Notes: generated by a model not told the origin, from the letters alone. DNA of 55,392 bases from an uncultured Clostridia bacterium (GCA_944382715.1 CALWNC010000010.1:1-55392), one strand, 5' to 3'; counted from the first letter of the stretch, positions 26,485 through 35,040 are shown. Numbers and translations are program-made.

Positions 26485-26968
26485 TTGATACCTCATCAAA
26501 TTTTTCTTTATTTAAAACAAGAAGCTTTTTCTGATAGTCAAAATTGTTTATAACTCCCTTGACATTTGGAAAGAGCAACTCCTTTCCTTCTAATGTTTTT
26601 AAATAGAATACTTCTGCAGCACCATAATCTTGAACATCTTCAATTTTAGCAAATATCTCACCATTATTAAAAGATACGCTAGACCCCTTTAAATCTTCAA
26701 TTAAAATTTTATTTTCAACCAAAATTCTATCAATATAAAGGTTTTTATTTATCATTGATTTTGCAATTGTTAAATCAACATTATTAAGTCCTATAACAAT
26801 TCCACTATCCACTTTAAAAATTTTATTTACAGTAAATTCTTCACAATTATCACTAAAAACCCTATCTATTTTTGAAATATCAAAATCGTCATCAAAGCTA
26901 GTTCTAACTTTCATTTGACCAAGATAACCATGAAGTTTTACAATCTTTCCAAGACATACTCTTTCCAT
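26474..26968 (-). CDS. rimM: 16S rRNA processing protein RimM
   Basis: 164 aa. Assists maturation of the 30S head and binds S19. CLGKIVKLHGYLGQMKVRTSFDD is the N-terminal RimM motif, and the PRC-barrel part contains YGAAEVFYLKTLEGKELLFPNVKGVI. A shade divergent in the middle. AAAGGAGAG precedes the ATG; translationally coupled to trmD. Unlike the canonical order it is separated from rpsP and khpA by aspS, mscL and a deoxyribosyltransferase-like gene. Confidence 0.92.
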   Translation of the reverse strand: MERVCLGKIVKLHGYLGQMKVRTSFDDDFDISKIDRVFSDNCEEFTVNKIFKVDSGIVIGLNNVDLTIAKSMINKNLYIDRILVENKILIEDLKGSSVSFNNGEIFAKIEDVQDYGAAEVFYLKTLEGKELLFPNVKGVINNFDYQKKLLVLNKEKFDEVSNEN

Positions 26969-27068
26969 AACTCTCTCCTTTTACAATTATATAACAAGAT
27001 GATAAAAACAAAAATTCTTCTTAAAGATTTATCTAAAACATCAAGATAAATGTTTAAGAAGAATAATC

Positions 27069-28802
27069 TTACTCATCAAGAAGCTTTATATGTACATCGC
27101 GAAGCAATTTTTCATCAACAACATTTGGTGCATTACAAAGAGGGTCTTGACCATTTTTGTTCATAGGAAAAGCATAAACATCTCTAATAAAAGTGTTATG
27201 AGTTAAAAGCATCATGAGTCGATCAAAACCCGGTGCTGCTCCAGCATGAGGTGGTGCACCATAAGAAAAAGCATTATAAAGTGCTGGAAATTTATTTACC
27301 ACAACATCTTTATCATAGCCTGCAAGTTTAAAGAGCTCCACCATCATATTTTGATCGTGATTACGAACTGCTCCAGAAAGGCTTTCATAACCATTTATAA
27401 CTAAATCATACTGATAAGCAAGCGTGTCATATGGAGCCTTTTTGATATCTTCAATAGAGCTTTGTGGAAGTGAAAAAGGATTATGTGAAAATGCAATATT
27501 GCCGTCATCGTCCTTTTCAAAGAAAGGAAAATCTACAATCCAACAAAACTTATAATCATTTTCATCAATAAGCCCAAGTTCACTGCCAAGTTCATTTCTA
27601 AGCACATTTGTAAATTTTATTGCCCTATCTTTTTCATCTGCGATAAAAAATAGTGAATCCCCAACTTCAAATTTTGTTACATTTTTAAGTAATTGCTTTT
27701 CGTTGTCACTTACAAACTTAGAAATTCCACCTGAAAGTTCTTCATTTTCATTAACAACAAAGTAAGCGAGTCCACTTGCTTCTCGTGACTTCAAAAATTC
27801 TGTAAGCTTATCATAAAATTTTCTAGGCTTTGAATCTGTCTTTGCTTTTATACACTTAATTGTCTTACCTTGAAAGACACTGAATGTTGTATCTTTAAAA
27901 ATATCAGTGACATCAACTACTTTTAAAGGATTTCTCAAATCTGGCTTATCGGTGCAATAGTCAGAAATGGCATCTTTATAACTTATTCTTGGAAATTCAA
28001 TATCTTTAACTCCAGCAAACTTATCAAAGATTGCTCTATAAAGTCCTTCAATTACCTCAAACACATCTTCTTGAGTGGCAAAAGCCATTTCCATATCAAT
28101 CTGATAAAATTCTGTTGGACTTCTATCTGCCCTTGCATCTTCATCTCTAAAACAAGGTGCTATTTGAAAATATCTATCCACACCAGAAACCATAAGTAAT
28201 TGTTTAAATTGTTGTGGAGCTTGTGGAAGAGCATAAAATTTCCCCGGATTTAGTCTGCTAGGCACAAGAAAATCTCTTGCTCCTTCAGGACTAGAAGCTG
28301 TTAAAATTGGAGTTTGAACTTCCATAAAATTTTGAGAATGCATATATTCTCTAATGAAAAGAAGTAAATCACTTCTAAGTTTAAGCATTTTTTGGTTATA
28401 ATCTGCACGCAGATCTAGATATCTATATTTAAGTCTAATATCCTCAGCCACATTTTGACTATTTTTAATTTCAAAAGGAAGCTGCTCTGTGCATTTGCCA
28501 AGCATTTCAATGCTTTCTGCAACAACTTCAATATCACCAGTAGGCATATTAGGATTTTTACTTGTTCGCTCAACCACCTTTCCTGACACGGAGATTACAT
28601 CTTCTTTATTAAGTTCAATAAATTCTTTGTTTAAAACTATTTGTGTTTTACCATATCTATCACGGAGAACTAAAAAAGTTACGCCACCCAACTTTCTGAT
28701 TGAATCTACCCAACCTGCAAGCCTAACGTTTCTTCCAACATCGTCAATTCTTAAACTTCCTAAATCTTGATTTCTGTACCTATTAATTGTTATTTGTTCC
28801 AT
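27069..28802 (-). CDS. aspS: Aspartyl-tRNA synthetase
   Basis: 577-aa class II synthetase. N-terminal OB fold (VRLAGWVDSIRKLGGVTFLVLRD), motif 2 FRDEDARADRSPTEFYQID, GAD insertion of the bacterial type and motif 3 near AAPGFDRLMMLL. Start at 28802 chosen for the AGAGGA site and because the usual protein begins with the RTHxxG-like OB region soon after; the longer frame adds 19 residues without a ribosome site. Whether it also charges tRNA-Asn cannot be told from the sequence. No histidyl-tRNA synthetase neighbour, unlike Bacillus. Confidence 0.96.
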   Translation of the reverse strand: MEQITINRYRNQDLGSLRIDDVGRNVRLAGWVDSIRKLGGVTFLVLRDRYGKTQIVLNKEFIELNKEDVISVSGKVVERTSKNPNMPTGDIEVVAESIEMLGKCTEQLPFEIKNSQNVAEDIRLKYRYLDLRADYNQKMLKLRSDLLLFIREYMHSQNFMEVQTPILTASSPEGARDFLVPSRLNPGKFYALPQAPQQFKQLLMVSGVDRYFQIAPCFRDEDARADRSPTEFYQIDMEMAFATQEDVFEVIEGLYRAIFDKFAGVKDIEFPRISYKDAISDYCTDKPDLRNPLKVVDVTDIFKDTTFSVFQGKTIKCIKAKTDSKPRKFYDKLTEFLKSREASGLAYFVVNENEELSGGISKFVSDNEKQLLKNVTKFEVGDSLFFIADEKDRAIKFTNVLRNELGSELGLIDENDYKFCWIVDFPFFEKDDDGNIAFSHNPFSLPQSSIEDIKKAPYDTLAYQYDLVINGYESLSGAVRNHDQNMMVELFKLAGYDKDVVVNKFPALYNAFSYGAPPHAGAAPGFDRLMMLLTHNTFIRDVYAFPMNKNGQDPLCNAPNVVDEKLLRDVHIKLLDE

Positions 28803-28991
28803 AAATATTCCTCTAAAATAAACTAGAATTAATATATCACAATTTTTTTTATTTTTCAATAAATTAAAAGTTGTATTTTTCTTTTTAGTGTATAAATTTA
28901 AAAAAAATTATTTAAAATTACAAAAAAACATAAAAATTATTAAATTTATACAAAAAAGATGCTAAAATACTCTTGTTTAAAAGGAGCAAAT

Positions 28992-29621
28992 ATGAAAAAG
29001 TTTTTTAGTGATTTTAAAAAGTTTATTAGCCGTGGTAATATTTTGGATATGGCTGTCGGTGTTATTGTTGGAAACGCATTTTCAGCAATAGTTACTGCAT
29101 TTACGGACAAAATAATTATGCCTTTAATTAATTTTTTACTTTCAATGAGTGGTGGCGAAGAAGGTCTTGCCTCTGCATTTACATTTTTTAAGACTGCTTA
29201 TGATGAAACTGGTGCTATTGATTTAACAAATAGTATATATATTGACTGGGGTGCATTTATAACTGCAATACTCAACTTCTTAATTATTGCATTAACACTA
29301 TTCATTATTTTAAAAGTAGCAATGAAAAGTAGTGAATTTTTCAGCAAAACAAATGCCGAAATTTTAATATATAAATTAACTAAAGAAGAGAAAAAAGAAC
29401 TTAAACAAAGAGGGATTTCAACACATAATAAAAAAGCAATAAAAGCATATAAAGAAGAAAAAGCTAAACTTGAAGAAGAGAAAAAGAAGCTTGCAGAAGA
29501 AGAAGCCAAGGCAAAAGCTGAAGAGGAAAGACTTGCAAATCCAACACAGGAAGATTTGTTAAAGCAAATTGTTGAACTTTTAAAAGAGAAAAAAAATAAT
29601 GAAACATCGAGTGAAAATTAA
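28992..29621 (+). CDS. mscL: Large-conductance mechanosensitive channel, long C-terminus
   Basis: 209 aa. Residues 1-45 ([20 protein letters not shown], then [18 protein letters not shown]) are the pore-lining helix; a loop of about 45 residues and [21 protein letters not shown] form the second helix. MscL opens under membrane tension to release solutes. The C-terminal 75 residues are a long charged coiled coil ([20 protein letters not shown]), far longer than the short helix bundle of typical 130-150-aa MscL. Start at the ATG with AAAAGGAG 6 bases upstream. Plus strand island inside a minus-strand block. Confidence 0.94.
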   Translation: MKKFFSDFKKFISRGNILDMAVGVIVGNAFSAIVTAFTDKIIMPLINFLLSMSGGEEGLASAFTFFKTAYDETGAIDLTNSIYIDWGAFITAILNFLIIALTLFIILKVAMKSSEFFSKTNAEILIYKLTKEEKKELKQRGISTHNKKAIKAYKEEKAKLEEEKKKLAEEEAKAKAEEERLANPTQEDLLKQIVELLKEKKNNETSSEN

Positions 29622-29657
29622 TAATTAAATTAATTTAAAATAATTTTATTTACAATA

Positions 29658-29687
29658 AAAAACTCTTAGAATAATCTAAGAGTTTTT
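29658..29687 (+). terminator. Terminator after mscL
   Basis: 13-bp stem AAAAACTCTTAGA/TCTAAGAGTTTTT (29658-29670 with 29675-29687), loop ATAA, T-run. Confidence 0.9.
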
Positions 29688-29782
29688 ATTATTTCTAATA
29701 AATTTGTTAGTTGTATTATTACATCAATATATAATAATTTTAACAAATACGAAATAGCTTTTACATTATAGCAAACAAAAAA

Positions 29783-30235
29783 CTATTCCTCTCCTGGTTG
29801 TGGTCCTTGATATGCACCTGTTTTTGCCAATCCAATTTGATTTAATTTTTCTGCAACTTCTTCAAGTGAACTACAAATTGTTGCACCATCTTTACTGCAA
29901 TCTTTAAGAATTTTAGTCCAAGCTTTTGCCTCGTGTGCTTCAAATGAATAGCCATTTGCTTCTTGAAGAACACAAATCATGGTTCTTTGTGGTTGGGTTA
30001 TTGAGCTTCTTGTAACTTCTGAAATGCTATAAGGTGATTTTGTTTCAGGTGTAATAACATATAAAACAATATTATCCTTTTGTTTATGTTTATCTTCCAC
30101 TGCTTGACATTCTGGGGTCCAATTTGGAACTACTGGGTTGAAAGCATCAACTGAATCATTAAGATTTTTCATTAAATCATCTCTCCAAGTAGAACTGCCA
30201 CAGGTTCCACCTAAAAATACTGTTAATTTTGACAT
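29783..30235 (-). CDS. Nucleoside 2-deoxyribosyltransferase-like protein
   Basis: 150 aa. FLGGTCGSSTWRDDLMKNL, FNPVVPNWTPECQAVEDKHKQ, LYVITPETKSPYSISEVTRSS and SFEAHEAKAW match the Nuc_deoxyri_tr2 type (deoxyribosyltransferase/Rossmann-like, PF15891). The Glu of ISEV is the probable catalytic acid. Members are predicted to act on nucleoside or nucleotide sugars and occur in phage, salvage and conflict contexts. Monocistronic with its own promoter and AGGAGG site; not part of the surrounding ribosomal operon. Confidence 0.75.
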   Translation of the reverse strand: MSKLTVFLGGTCGSSTWRDDLMKNLNDSVDAFNPVVPNWTPECQAVEDKHKQKDNIVLYVITPETKSPYSISEVTRSSITQPQRTMICVLQEANGYSFEAHEAKAWTKILKDCSKDGATICSSLEEVAEKLNQIGLAKTGAYQGPQPGEE

Positions 30236-30268
30236 TTACATATTCCTCCTAAACTTTTACTTAAAACA

Positions 30269-30298
30269 AGTATACACTTATTTACTTAATTTTGTCAA
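30269..30298 (-). promoter_or_regulatory. Promoter of the deoxyribosyltransferase-like gene
   Basis: TTGACA (30293-30298), 18 bases, TATACT (30269-30274) on the minus strand. The following 300 bases to the khpA stop hold no gene and are very AT-rich, apart from the khpA terminator. Confidence 0.75.
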
Positions 30299-30511
30299 TA
30301 GAAATAGATAAGATAGATTAATAAAAAAGCCATATGAATTATAAATTTATAATAAAAAATATTATAAATAGGAAATAGTAAAAATCAATATTACAATAAT
30401 ATTTATAAAAGATTATATTGTGTATTTATGAATTTAGCTTAACAAAAAAATACATTTTTAATTAAAAATAGAAATTCAAAAATTTTAAATATAAAAATAA
30501 TTTTTCAATAA

Positions 30512-30537
30512 AAAAACTTGTAAAATTACAAGTTTTT
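30512..30537 (-). terminator. Terminator after the ylxM-ffh-rpsP-khpA operon
   Basis: 11-bp stem AAAAACTTGTA/TACAAGTTTTT (30512-30522 with 30527-30537). It lies about 70 bases past the khpA stop and has a T-tail on the minus strand. The 30299-30511 stretch on its left shows no gene. Confidence 0.7.
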
Positions 30538-30604
30538 GTAAAATTTAATTAAAAAGGCAATTATTTTACATTTTAATTATTTTTACAATACTTTATTTTA
30601 CAAG

Positions 30605-30841
30605 TTACTTTATTTTCTCAAACTTAACAAAAACATGTTTATTGTTCTTTTTTGCAGATGTTTTTACAACTGTTCTAATAGCAGTTGCAACTTTTCCGCT
30701 TCTACCAATAATCTTACCAAAATCTTCTGAACTAACCCTAACTGTATAGAGAGTTTCTCTGTCCTTTTTAGTTTCTAGAATCTCAACACAATCTGGATCA
30801 TTTACGAGATTTTTTACAATAAATTCAACTAACTCTTTCAT
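30605..30841 (-). CDS. khpA: KH-domain RNA-binding protein KhpA (YlqC)
   Basis: 78 aa, one KH domain: VRVSSEDFGKIIGRSGKVATAIRTVVK carries the GxxG loop IIGRSGK. KhpA with KhpB binds RNA and affects cell division in Firmicutes. Directly after rpsP (18-base gap), the standard Firmicutes place. Start region has a weak GGTG site. Confidence 0.93.
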   Translation of the reverse strand: MKELVEFIVKNLVNDPDCVEILETKKDRETLYTVRVSSEDFGKIIGRSGKVATAIRTVVKTSAKKNNKHVFVKFEKIK

Positions 30842-30859
30842 ATTTCACCGTCAAATTTA

Positions 30860-31123
30860 TTAATTAGATTTTTTTGAACTTTCTGTTACACCTGCTTTTA
30901 CTAAAAGAGCTTTAACTGTTTCAGTTGGTTGAGCACCATTTCTAATCCAAGTGTTTGCCTTTTCAGCATCAATTTTAATTTCTTCTGGATTAGTTAAAGG
31001 GTTATAAGTTCCAATAAGGTCAATATACTTCCCATCTCTTGAAACTCTTGAATCTGCTACTACAATACGATAAAATGGTGCTTTCTTATCACCAAGTCTT
31101 GTAAGTCTCATTTTAACTGCCAT
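30860..31123 (-). CDS. rpsP: 30S ribosomal protein S16
   Basis: 87 aa. [26 protein letters not shown] is the S16 start; [31 protein letters not shown] follows. Complete. GGAGG precedes the ATG. Co-transcribed with ffh upstream and khpA downstream. Confidence 0.97.
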   Translation of the reverse strand: MAVKMRLTRLGDKKAPFYRIVVADSRVSRDGKYIDLIGTYNPLTNPEEIKIDAEKANTWIRNGAQPTETVKALLVKAGVTESSKKSN

Positions 31124-31177
31124 CTTTTTTCCTCCAATAAAATTTTTATTTATTCTCTCAGCTGTAGCTGTTAGAAA

Positions 31178-32506
31178 CTAAAACTTGAATTTTTTACCAA
31201 ACATTTTTTGAAGCTTACCATTATTCATATTCTTCATCATTTGTTTGGTCTGTTCAAACTGCTTCATTAAAGAATTTACATCTTGAATAGTTGTTGCACT
31301 ACCATCAGCAATTCTTTTACGATTACTTGCCTTAATTAACTCGGGATTAAGCCTTTCTTTTTTTGTCATTGATTGTATAATTGCCTTATATTTTTTTATT
31401 TTTGTTTCATCAACATCTGTAACTTTAAGCTTAGATCCTGCCCCCGGCAACATACTGACAATATCTGATAAGTTGCCCATTTTGCCTAGTTGTTCAAACT
31501 GAACAAGAAAATCTTCAAATGTAAAACTATTTTTTCGAATATTTTCTTCTATCTTTTTCATTTCTTTTTCATCAAAAGCTTCTTGTGCCTTGTCGATTAA
31601 TGTTAAAACATCACCCATACCAAGAATTCTTGATGCCATACGATCAGGATAAAATGGTTCAATATCCCCAATTTTTTCTCCTACTCCACAAAACTTAATT
31701 GACTTACCTGTAACTGCCTTAACTGAAAGAGCAACACCACCCCTTGTATCACCATCAAGCTTTGTTACAATTACACCTGTAATTTCTAGCCTATCATTAA
31801 ACTCTTTTGCCACATTGACAGACTCTTGACCAGTCATTGCATCAATGGTAAGTAAAATTTCGGTTGGGTTAACTGATTTTTTTATATTTTCCAGTTCTTC
31901 CATTAATTCTTGATTAATTTGAAGTCTACCAGCAGTATCAATAATAACAACATCATTGCCCATTCTTTTTGCATGTTCAATGGCACTTTCTGCTATTTTA
32001 ACTGGATTAATTGTACCTTTTTCAAAAAAATCAACGCCTGCATTTTTCGCCCCAATTCGAAGCTGTTCAATTGCAGCAGGTCTATAAACATCACAGGCAA
32101 CAAGTAGTGGCTTCTTTCCTTGCTTTTTAAGCATAAAGCCAAGTTTGCCAGACATCGTAGTTTTACCAGCACCTTGCAAACCACACATCATTATGACAGT
32201 TGGGGGCGTTGGAGAGATTTCCAGTTTAGCGTTTGTTTCACCCATAAGGCTAATTAATTCATCTCTAACTATCTTAATTACCTGTTGTCCTGGCGTTAAA
32301 CTCGTTAAAATTTCTTCTCCCACAGCCTTTTCAGAAACTTTATTAATAAAGTCTTTTGCAACCATAAAGTTGACATCTGCCTCTAAAAGTGCAACCCTAA
32401 CTTCTCTCATTGCCTGCTTTATCTCTAGCTCAGTAAGTTTGCCATGCTTTGTAAGTTTTGAGAAAATATGATTTAATCTTTCCCCAAGTGATTGAAATAA
32501 ACTCAC
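31178..32506 (-). CDS. ffh: Signal recognition particle GTPase Ffh
   Basis: 442 aa. N domain, then G domain with P-loop GLQGAGKT at 109-116, DTAGRLQIN at 190-198 and TKLDGDTRGGVALS, and a methionine-rich M domain from about 300 (SMTKKERLNPELIKASNRKR; KQMMKNMNNGKLQKMFGKK) that binds 4.5S RNA and signal peptides. Start is a GTG at 32506 with AGGAGGGG upstream. It pairs with ftsY and ylxM, as in other Firmicutes. The SRP RNA gene is not in this window. Confidence 0.97.
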   Translation of the reverse strand: MSLFQSLGERLNHIFSKLTKHGKLTELEIKQAMREVRVALLEADVNFMVAKDFINKVSEKAVGEEILTSLTPGQQVIKIVRDELISLMGETNAKLEISPTPPTVIMMCGLQGAGKTTMSGKLGFMLKKQGKKPLLVACDVYRPAAIEQLRIGAKNAGVDFFEKGTINPVKIAESAIEHAKRMGNDVVIIDTAGRLQINQELMEELENIKKSVNPTEILLTIDAMTGQESVNVAKEFNDRLEITGVIVTKLDGDTRGGVALSVKAVTGKSIKFCGVGEKIGDIEPFYPDRMASRILGMGDVLTLIDKAQEAFDEKEMKKIEENIRKNSFTFEDFLVQFEQLGKMGNLSDIVSMLPGAGSKLKVTDVDETKIKKYKAIIQSMTKKERLNPELIKASNRKRIADGSATTIQDVNSLMKQFEQTKQMMKNMNNGKLQKMFGKKFKF

Positions 32507-32516
32507 GCGTCCCCTC

Positions 32517-32846
32517 CTAATCTGATTTTATAATTTCTCTTATAAGTTCAAGTGACTTGTTAGTTTCATTATTTTGTAAAAGTTCTTTTACTTTTTCAAG
32601 TTTAACCTTGAATTCCTGTTCTTTTTTTAAAAATTTACAGTTCTCTTCAAATTTAAAAAGTTGTTTTTTAGCTTTTGAAATTGCATCATGCACACTTTGT
32701 CTTGACTCACCAAGAAGCTCAGCAATTTCACTTTCTCCAATATCCGAATTTAAAAATGCATCTAAAACTTGTTTTTGTTTTTTTGATAATAAATTCCCAT
32801 AGATATCAAAGAGTTTAATAAGTTTTATATGTTCCTCAAACTGCAT
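32517..32846 (-). CDS. ylxM: YlxM/p13-like SRP-associated DNA-binding protein
   Basis: 109 aa. LLSKKQKQVLDAFLNSDIGESEIAEL followed by ESRQSVHDAISKAKKQLFKFEE is the sigma-4-like HTH of YlxM. It is always next to ffh and modulates SRP GTPase activity in Streptococcus. 10 bases before ffh, with AAGGTG before the ATG and a clear promoter upstream. Confidence 0.93.
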   Translation of the reverse strand: MQFEEHIKLIKLFDIYGNLLSKKQKQVLDAFLNSDIGESEIAELLGESRQSVHDAISKAKKQLFKFEENCKFLKKEQEFKVKLEKVKELLQNNETNKSLELIREIIKSD

Positions 32847-32878
32847 CTTTCACCTTGTAAAGTACTTTTACTTGACCA

Positions 32879-32907
32879 AGTATATCTTATAAAACTATTT
32901 TTGTCAA
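32879..32907 (-). promoter_or_regulatory. Promoter of the ylxM-ffh-rpsP-khpA operon
   Basis: TTGACA (32902-32907), 17 bases, TATACT (32879-32884), about 30 bases from the ylxM start. Strong housekeeping promoter. Confidence 0.85.
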
Positions 32908-32941
32908 GTAATTTTTAATATTTTTAATTCTTAAATTGGTA

Positions 32942-32970
32942 TTGACAATAAAAAAAATTTATACTAAACT
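32942..32970 (+). promoter_or_regulatory. Promoter of the nucleotidyltransferase gene
   Basis: TTGACA (32942-32947), 17 bases, TAAACT (32965-32970), about 20 bases before the ATG. Divergent from the ylxM promoter. Confidence 0.65.
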
Positions 32971-32991
32971 TTACTTATTAGGAGAAAGATG

Positions 32992-33840
32992 ATGAATGAA
33001 GAAATAAGAAAAGGTGCAGTTGAATATGCAACCTACATCTCAAATAACATTCCACAGACAGAAAATGAGCAGGCCAAATATTATTTTAGTGGTTCACTTG
33101 CAATGCTACTTTTGTCTTCTGCAACAACTTTAAAGCCAATAAGTTTTGATAATAATGGCAATATTACAAAAGTTGAACCAACTATTAATGTGTCAGAAAA
33201 AGCAAGAGAAGCATTTTCAATGGGACTTAGACCAATTTCATTAGATATTGATATTGTATGTATTGACGACAGATGTTTTGATAGAAAAGGTGATATCTAC
33301 AATTTAGGAGCAGTTCGTAAAAATTGTAAATATGCAACATCTCTCTGCTCTGTTTGGGGTAAAAAAAATGAGTATGGTTATACACATAATGGAACAATGT
33401 ATTTTGATTGGTTGGGTGATGATAGAGAAATAAGTTCTCACAATTTAGTAATATTAGAAACTGATGACGGAAAAAAGATACTAATTACAAGTCCTGCAGA
33501 ACTAATGATTCACAAATTTTCTGAAATGTTATCAATAAATCAAGAAAAACAAAAAGAAAAATATGAAAAAGATATTAGTGATTTTGCTTGTATTTTTAAT
33601 GGTTTAGGTGAAATTGAAGCACTACCAAAAGATATTATTGAACTTCTTGGATATATGACAACTGTCAATAAAAATAGTGCAGTAAGCAAATTAAGTTACC
33701 TAGATTTGAGTGAAAAAATTGACAGAGTTTATAAAGATATATTGCCAAAAATATCAACTAACCTACAACAAGATTTCAAACTATTTATTGATGGAACATC
33801 TAAATTTAACAAGGAACAAATTGCGATTGAAAAACAATAA
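32992..33840 (+). CDS. AbiEii-type nucleotidyltransferase-like protein
   Basis: About 282 aa. YYFSGSLAMLLLSSA (GS-type motif) and LDIDIVCIDDR (D-x-D) fit the MNT-type nucleotidyltransferase core, and ITSPAELMIHKFSEML with the downstream KYEKDISDFACI fits the K...KD.xD motif of the AbiEii/DUF1814 group, in which such enzymes can be toxins. No AbiEi-like antitoxin is next to it, and the helical C-terminus is unrecognised. I use the second ATG (32992) because GGAG is 7 bases away; 32989 is the alternative. Ended by a hairpin at 33841. Confidence 0.7.
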   Translation: MNEEIRKGAVEYATYISNNIPQTENEQAKYYFSGSLAMLLLSSATTLKPISFDNNGNITKVEPTINVSEKAREAFSMGLRPISLDIDIVCIDDRCFDRKGDIYNLGAVRKNCKYATSLCSVWGKKNEYGYTHNGTMYFDWLGDDREISSHNLVILETDDGKKILITSPAELMIHKFSEMLSINQEKQKEKYEKDISDFACIFNGLGEIEALPKDIIELLGYMTTVNKNSAVSKLSYLDLSEKIDRVYKDILPKISTNLQQDFKLFIDGTSKFNKEQIAIEKQ

Positions 33841-33890
33841 AAAAATAGAGTAAAAAAAATCTTTTAAGATTATAATTACTCTATTTTTTA
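33841..33890 (+). terminator. Terminator after the nucleotidyltransferase gene
   Basis: Outer stem AAAAATAGAGTAA (33841-33853) with the mirrored TTACTCTATTTTT starting at 33876, followed by T residues. An inner AATCTTTTAAGATT hairpin sits in the loop. Confidence 0.8.
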
Positions 33891-33902
33891 TTTGCAAATA
33901 TA

Positions 33903-34052
33903 TCATTTTATCTGTAATATTTGTTGCATTATTCTATCAACCAAATTATCATCTTTTTCTTTTTGAATTTCTTTTAGACTAATTTTTTCTATTTTAGCAT
34001 TTTGATTTATTAGCTTATTTTCAATATTTTTACTTGTCTTACCATCTTCCAT
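33903..34052 (-). CDS. Hypothetical 49-aa protein
   Basis: 49 aa, Lys/Glu/Asn-rich (ends DNLVDRIMQQILQIK). It starts 3 bases past the stop of the 70-aa ORF, whose end supplies GGAG 6 bases before the ATG, so the two could be coupled. No family recognised. Real coding status is uncertain. Confidence 0.4.
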   Translation of the reverse strand: MEDGKTSKNIENKLINQNAKIEKISLKEIQKEKDDNLVDRIMQQILQIK

Positions 34053-34055
34053 ACT

Positions 34056-34268
34056 TTACTCCATTTCTTTACCTAAATTTTGCAAAGCCCTACCTTGTAC
34101 TTCCTTTTTACTTGTTGGATTTAATTGCCTTTCTGCCACTTGTGCAAGTACACTAGATAACGCTACTCTTTGTTTTTGTGTTAATCTCACTTTCTTTTCT
34201 CCACTATAATACACGCCTGATGACATAATTTGAAGCAACTTTATATTTGCCCTTGAATTTGACACCAT
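34056..34268 (-). CDS. Hypothetical 70-aa protein
   Basis: 70 aa: KKVRLTQKQRVALSSVLAQV then AERQLNPTSKKEVQGRALQN. Basic, helical, no family recognised. A stop codon sits immediately before the ATG, and the start overlaps the 29-aa ORF by 28 bases in another frame, so a frameshift between the two is possible. Confidence 0.4.
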   Translation of the reverse strand: MVSNSRANIKLLQIMSSGVYYSGEKKVRLTQKQRVALSSVLAQVAERQLNPTSKKEVQGRALQNLGKEME

Positions 34269-34330
34269 TCATTCAAGTCATTTGAATTTGACGGATTTGT
34301 TAATTTATCAATAACTTCTTTTTCTGTCAT
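34241..34330 (-). CDS. Hypothetical 29-aa ORF
   Basis: 29 aa (MTEKEVIDKLTNPSNSNDLN then EWCQIQGQI). It starts 5 bases after the 77-aa ORF stop and overlaps the 70-aa ORF. Could be a tiny gene or the first part of a broken one. Confidence 0.25.
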   Translation of the reverse strand: MTEKEVIDKLTNPSNSNDLNEWCQIQGQI

Positions 34331-34335
34331 TTCGC

Positions 34336-34569
34336 CTAATTTACACTTTCATCATTTTTTGCCTCTTTCTCAATTTGTCTTTCAATATATTTTTTCATTG
34401 CATAGTTTAAGCGTTTTCTTTGATTTTGTTCATCTTTACTATGGGCATTCTTTGCCGTGCCTTTGTTATTAGAATAATAATCTAGCATAAAAAAATATTT
34501 TACTAATATATAATCCACATTATTTTCATGTAAAACTCTTTTCAGTTTAAATTCTCTCTTAACTATCAA
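34336..34569 (-). CDS. Hypothetical 77-aa protein
   Basis: 77 aa, very basic C-terminal half (DEQNQRKRLNYAMKKYIER). First codon TTG at 34569 has no ribosome site; an internal ATG at 34488 (50 aa) also lacks one. It heads a row of four tiny ORFs on the minus strand in the accessory stretch between ylxM and ftsY. No homology recognised. The 34570-34763 stretch to its right shows no gene. Confidence 0.35.
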   Translation of the reverse strand: MIVKREFKLKRVLHENNVDYILVKYFFMLDYYSNNKGTAKNAHSKDEQNQRKRLNYAMKKYIERQIEKEAKNDESVN

Positions 34570-34763
34570 ATTATTATTTTAGTTTTGATATGAATCTCTT
34601 AAAGTTGTTTAAATATTGAAGTTGACATCATAATGTATTTTTACAGAGTTGGTTGATACAGAGAAATATAACTATATATTTAAAATAAATTAATTATAAA
34701 AAAACTAAGATGATAATTTTGTTATTATAACTTTAAACCAACTTTTTAATTTATGTTTAATTA

Positions 34764-34792
34764 TTGTTTTTCTGGCTTATTATTGATATAAT
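34764..34792 (+). promoter_or_regulatory. Promoter of the small acidic protein gene
   Basis: TTGTTT (34764-34769), 17 bases, TATAAT (34787-34792) preceded by TGA, an extended -10. About 45 bases before the start. Confidence 0.65.
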
Positions 34793-34837
34793 TAAGATAA
34801 ATAAGGAATATCTTATAAAAATTCACGGAGATTGATT

Positions 34838-35014
34838 ATGACTGATGAGGAATTAAAAAAATTAGCTGAAGAATACCAACAAGGACTTAAGGAAGTTGAA
34901 CAAGTTAAAAGAGAATATAATGAAAGATTTGAAAATTTAAGTAAAGAAGAATTTGCTAAGGAATTTTCAAAGCAATTAGATGATGTATTAGAAGATATAA
35001 AGAAACGCCCATAA
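34838..35014 (+). CDS. Small acidic coiled-coil protein, 58 aa
   Basis: 58 aa, a continuous charged helix (ELKKLAEEYQQGLKEVEQVK ... EEFAKEFSKQLDDVLEDIKKRP). No family recognised. Start at 34838 because GGAG is 7 bases upstream; the TTG at 34832 is too close. It has a promoter and a terminator, so is likely expressed. Confidence 0.65.
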   Translation: MTDEELKKLAEEYQQGLKEVEQVKREYNERFENLSKEEFAKEFSKQLDDVLEDIKKRP

Positions 35015-35040
35015 AATGAGAATTTATCTTACTTTATGGG
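35008..35040 (+). terminator. Terminator after the small acidic protein
   Basis: 8-bp stem CCCATAAA (35008-35015) with TTTATGGG (35033-35040), 17-base loop, then T-rich tail. It overlaps the stop codon. Confidence 0.65.

Noticed and set aside
31178..32506. SRP RNA gene near ffh
   Set aside because: I found no GGAA-tetraloop hairpin sequence of the 4.5S type in the flanking gaps.
34619..34625. TTGACA as a promoter in the island
   Set aside because: No -10 hexamer lies at 16-18 bases in the right direction.
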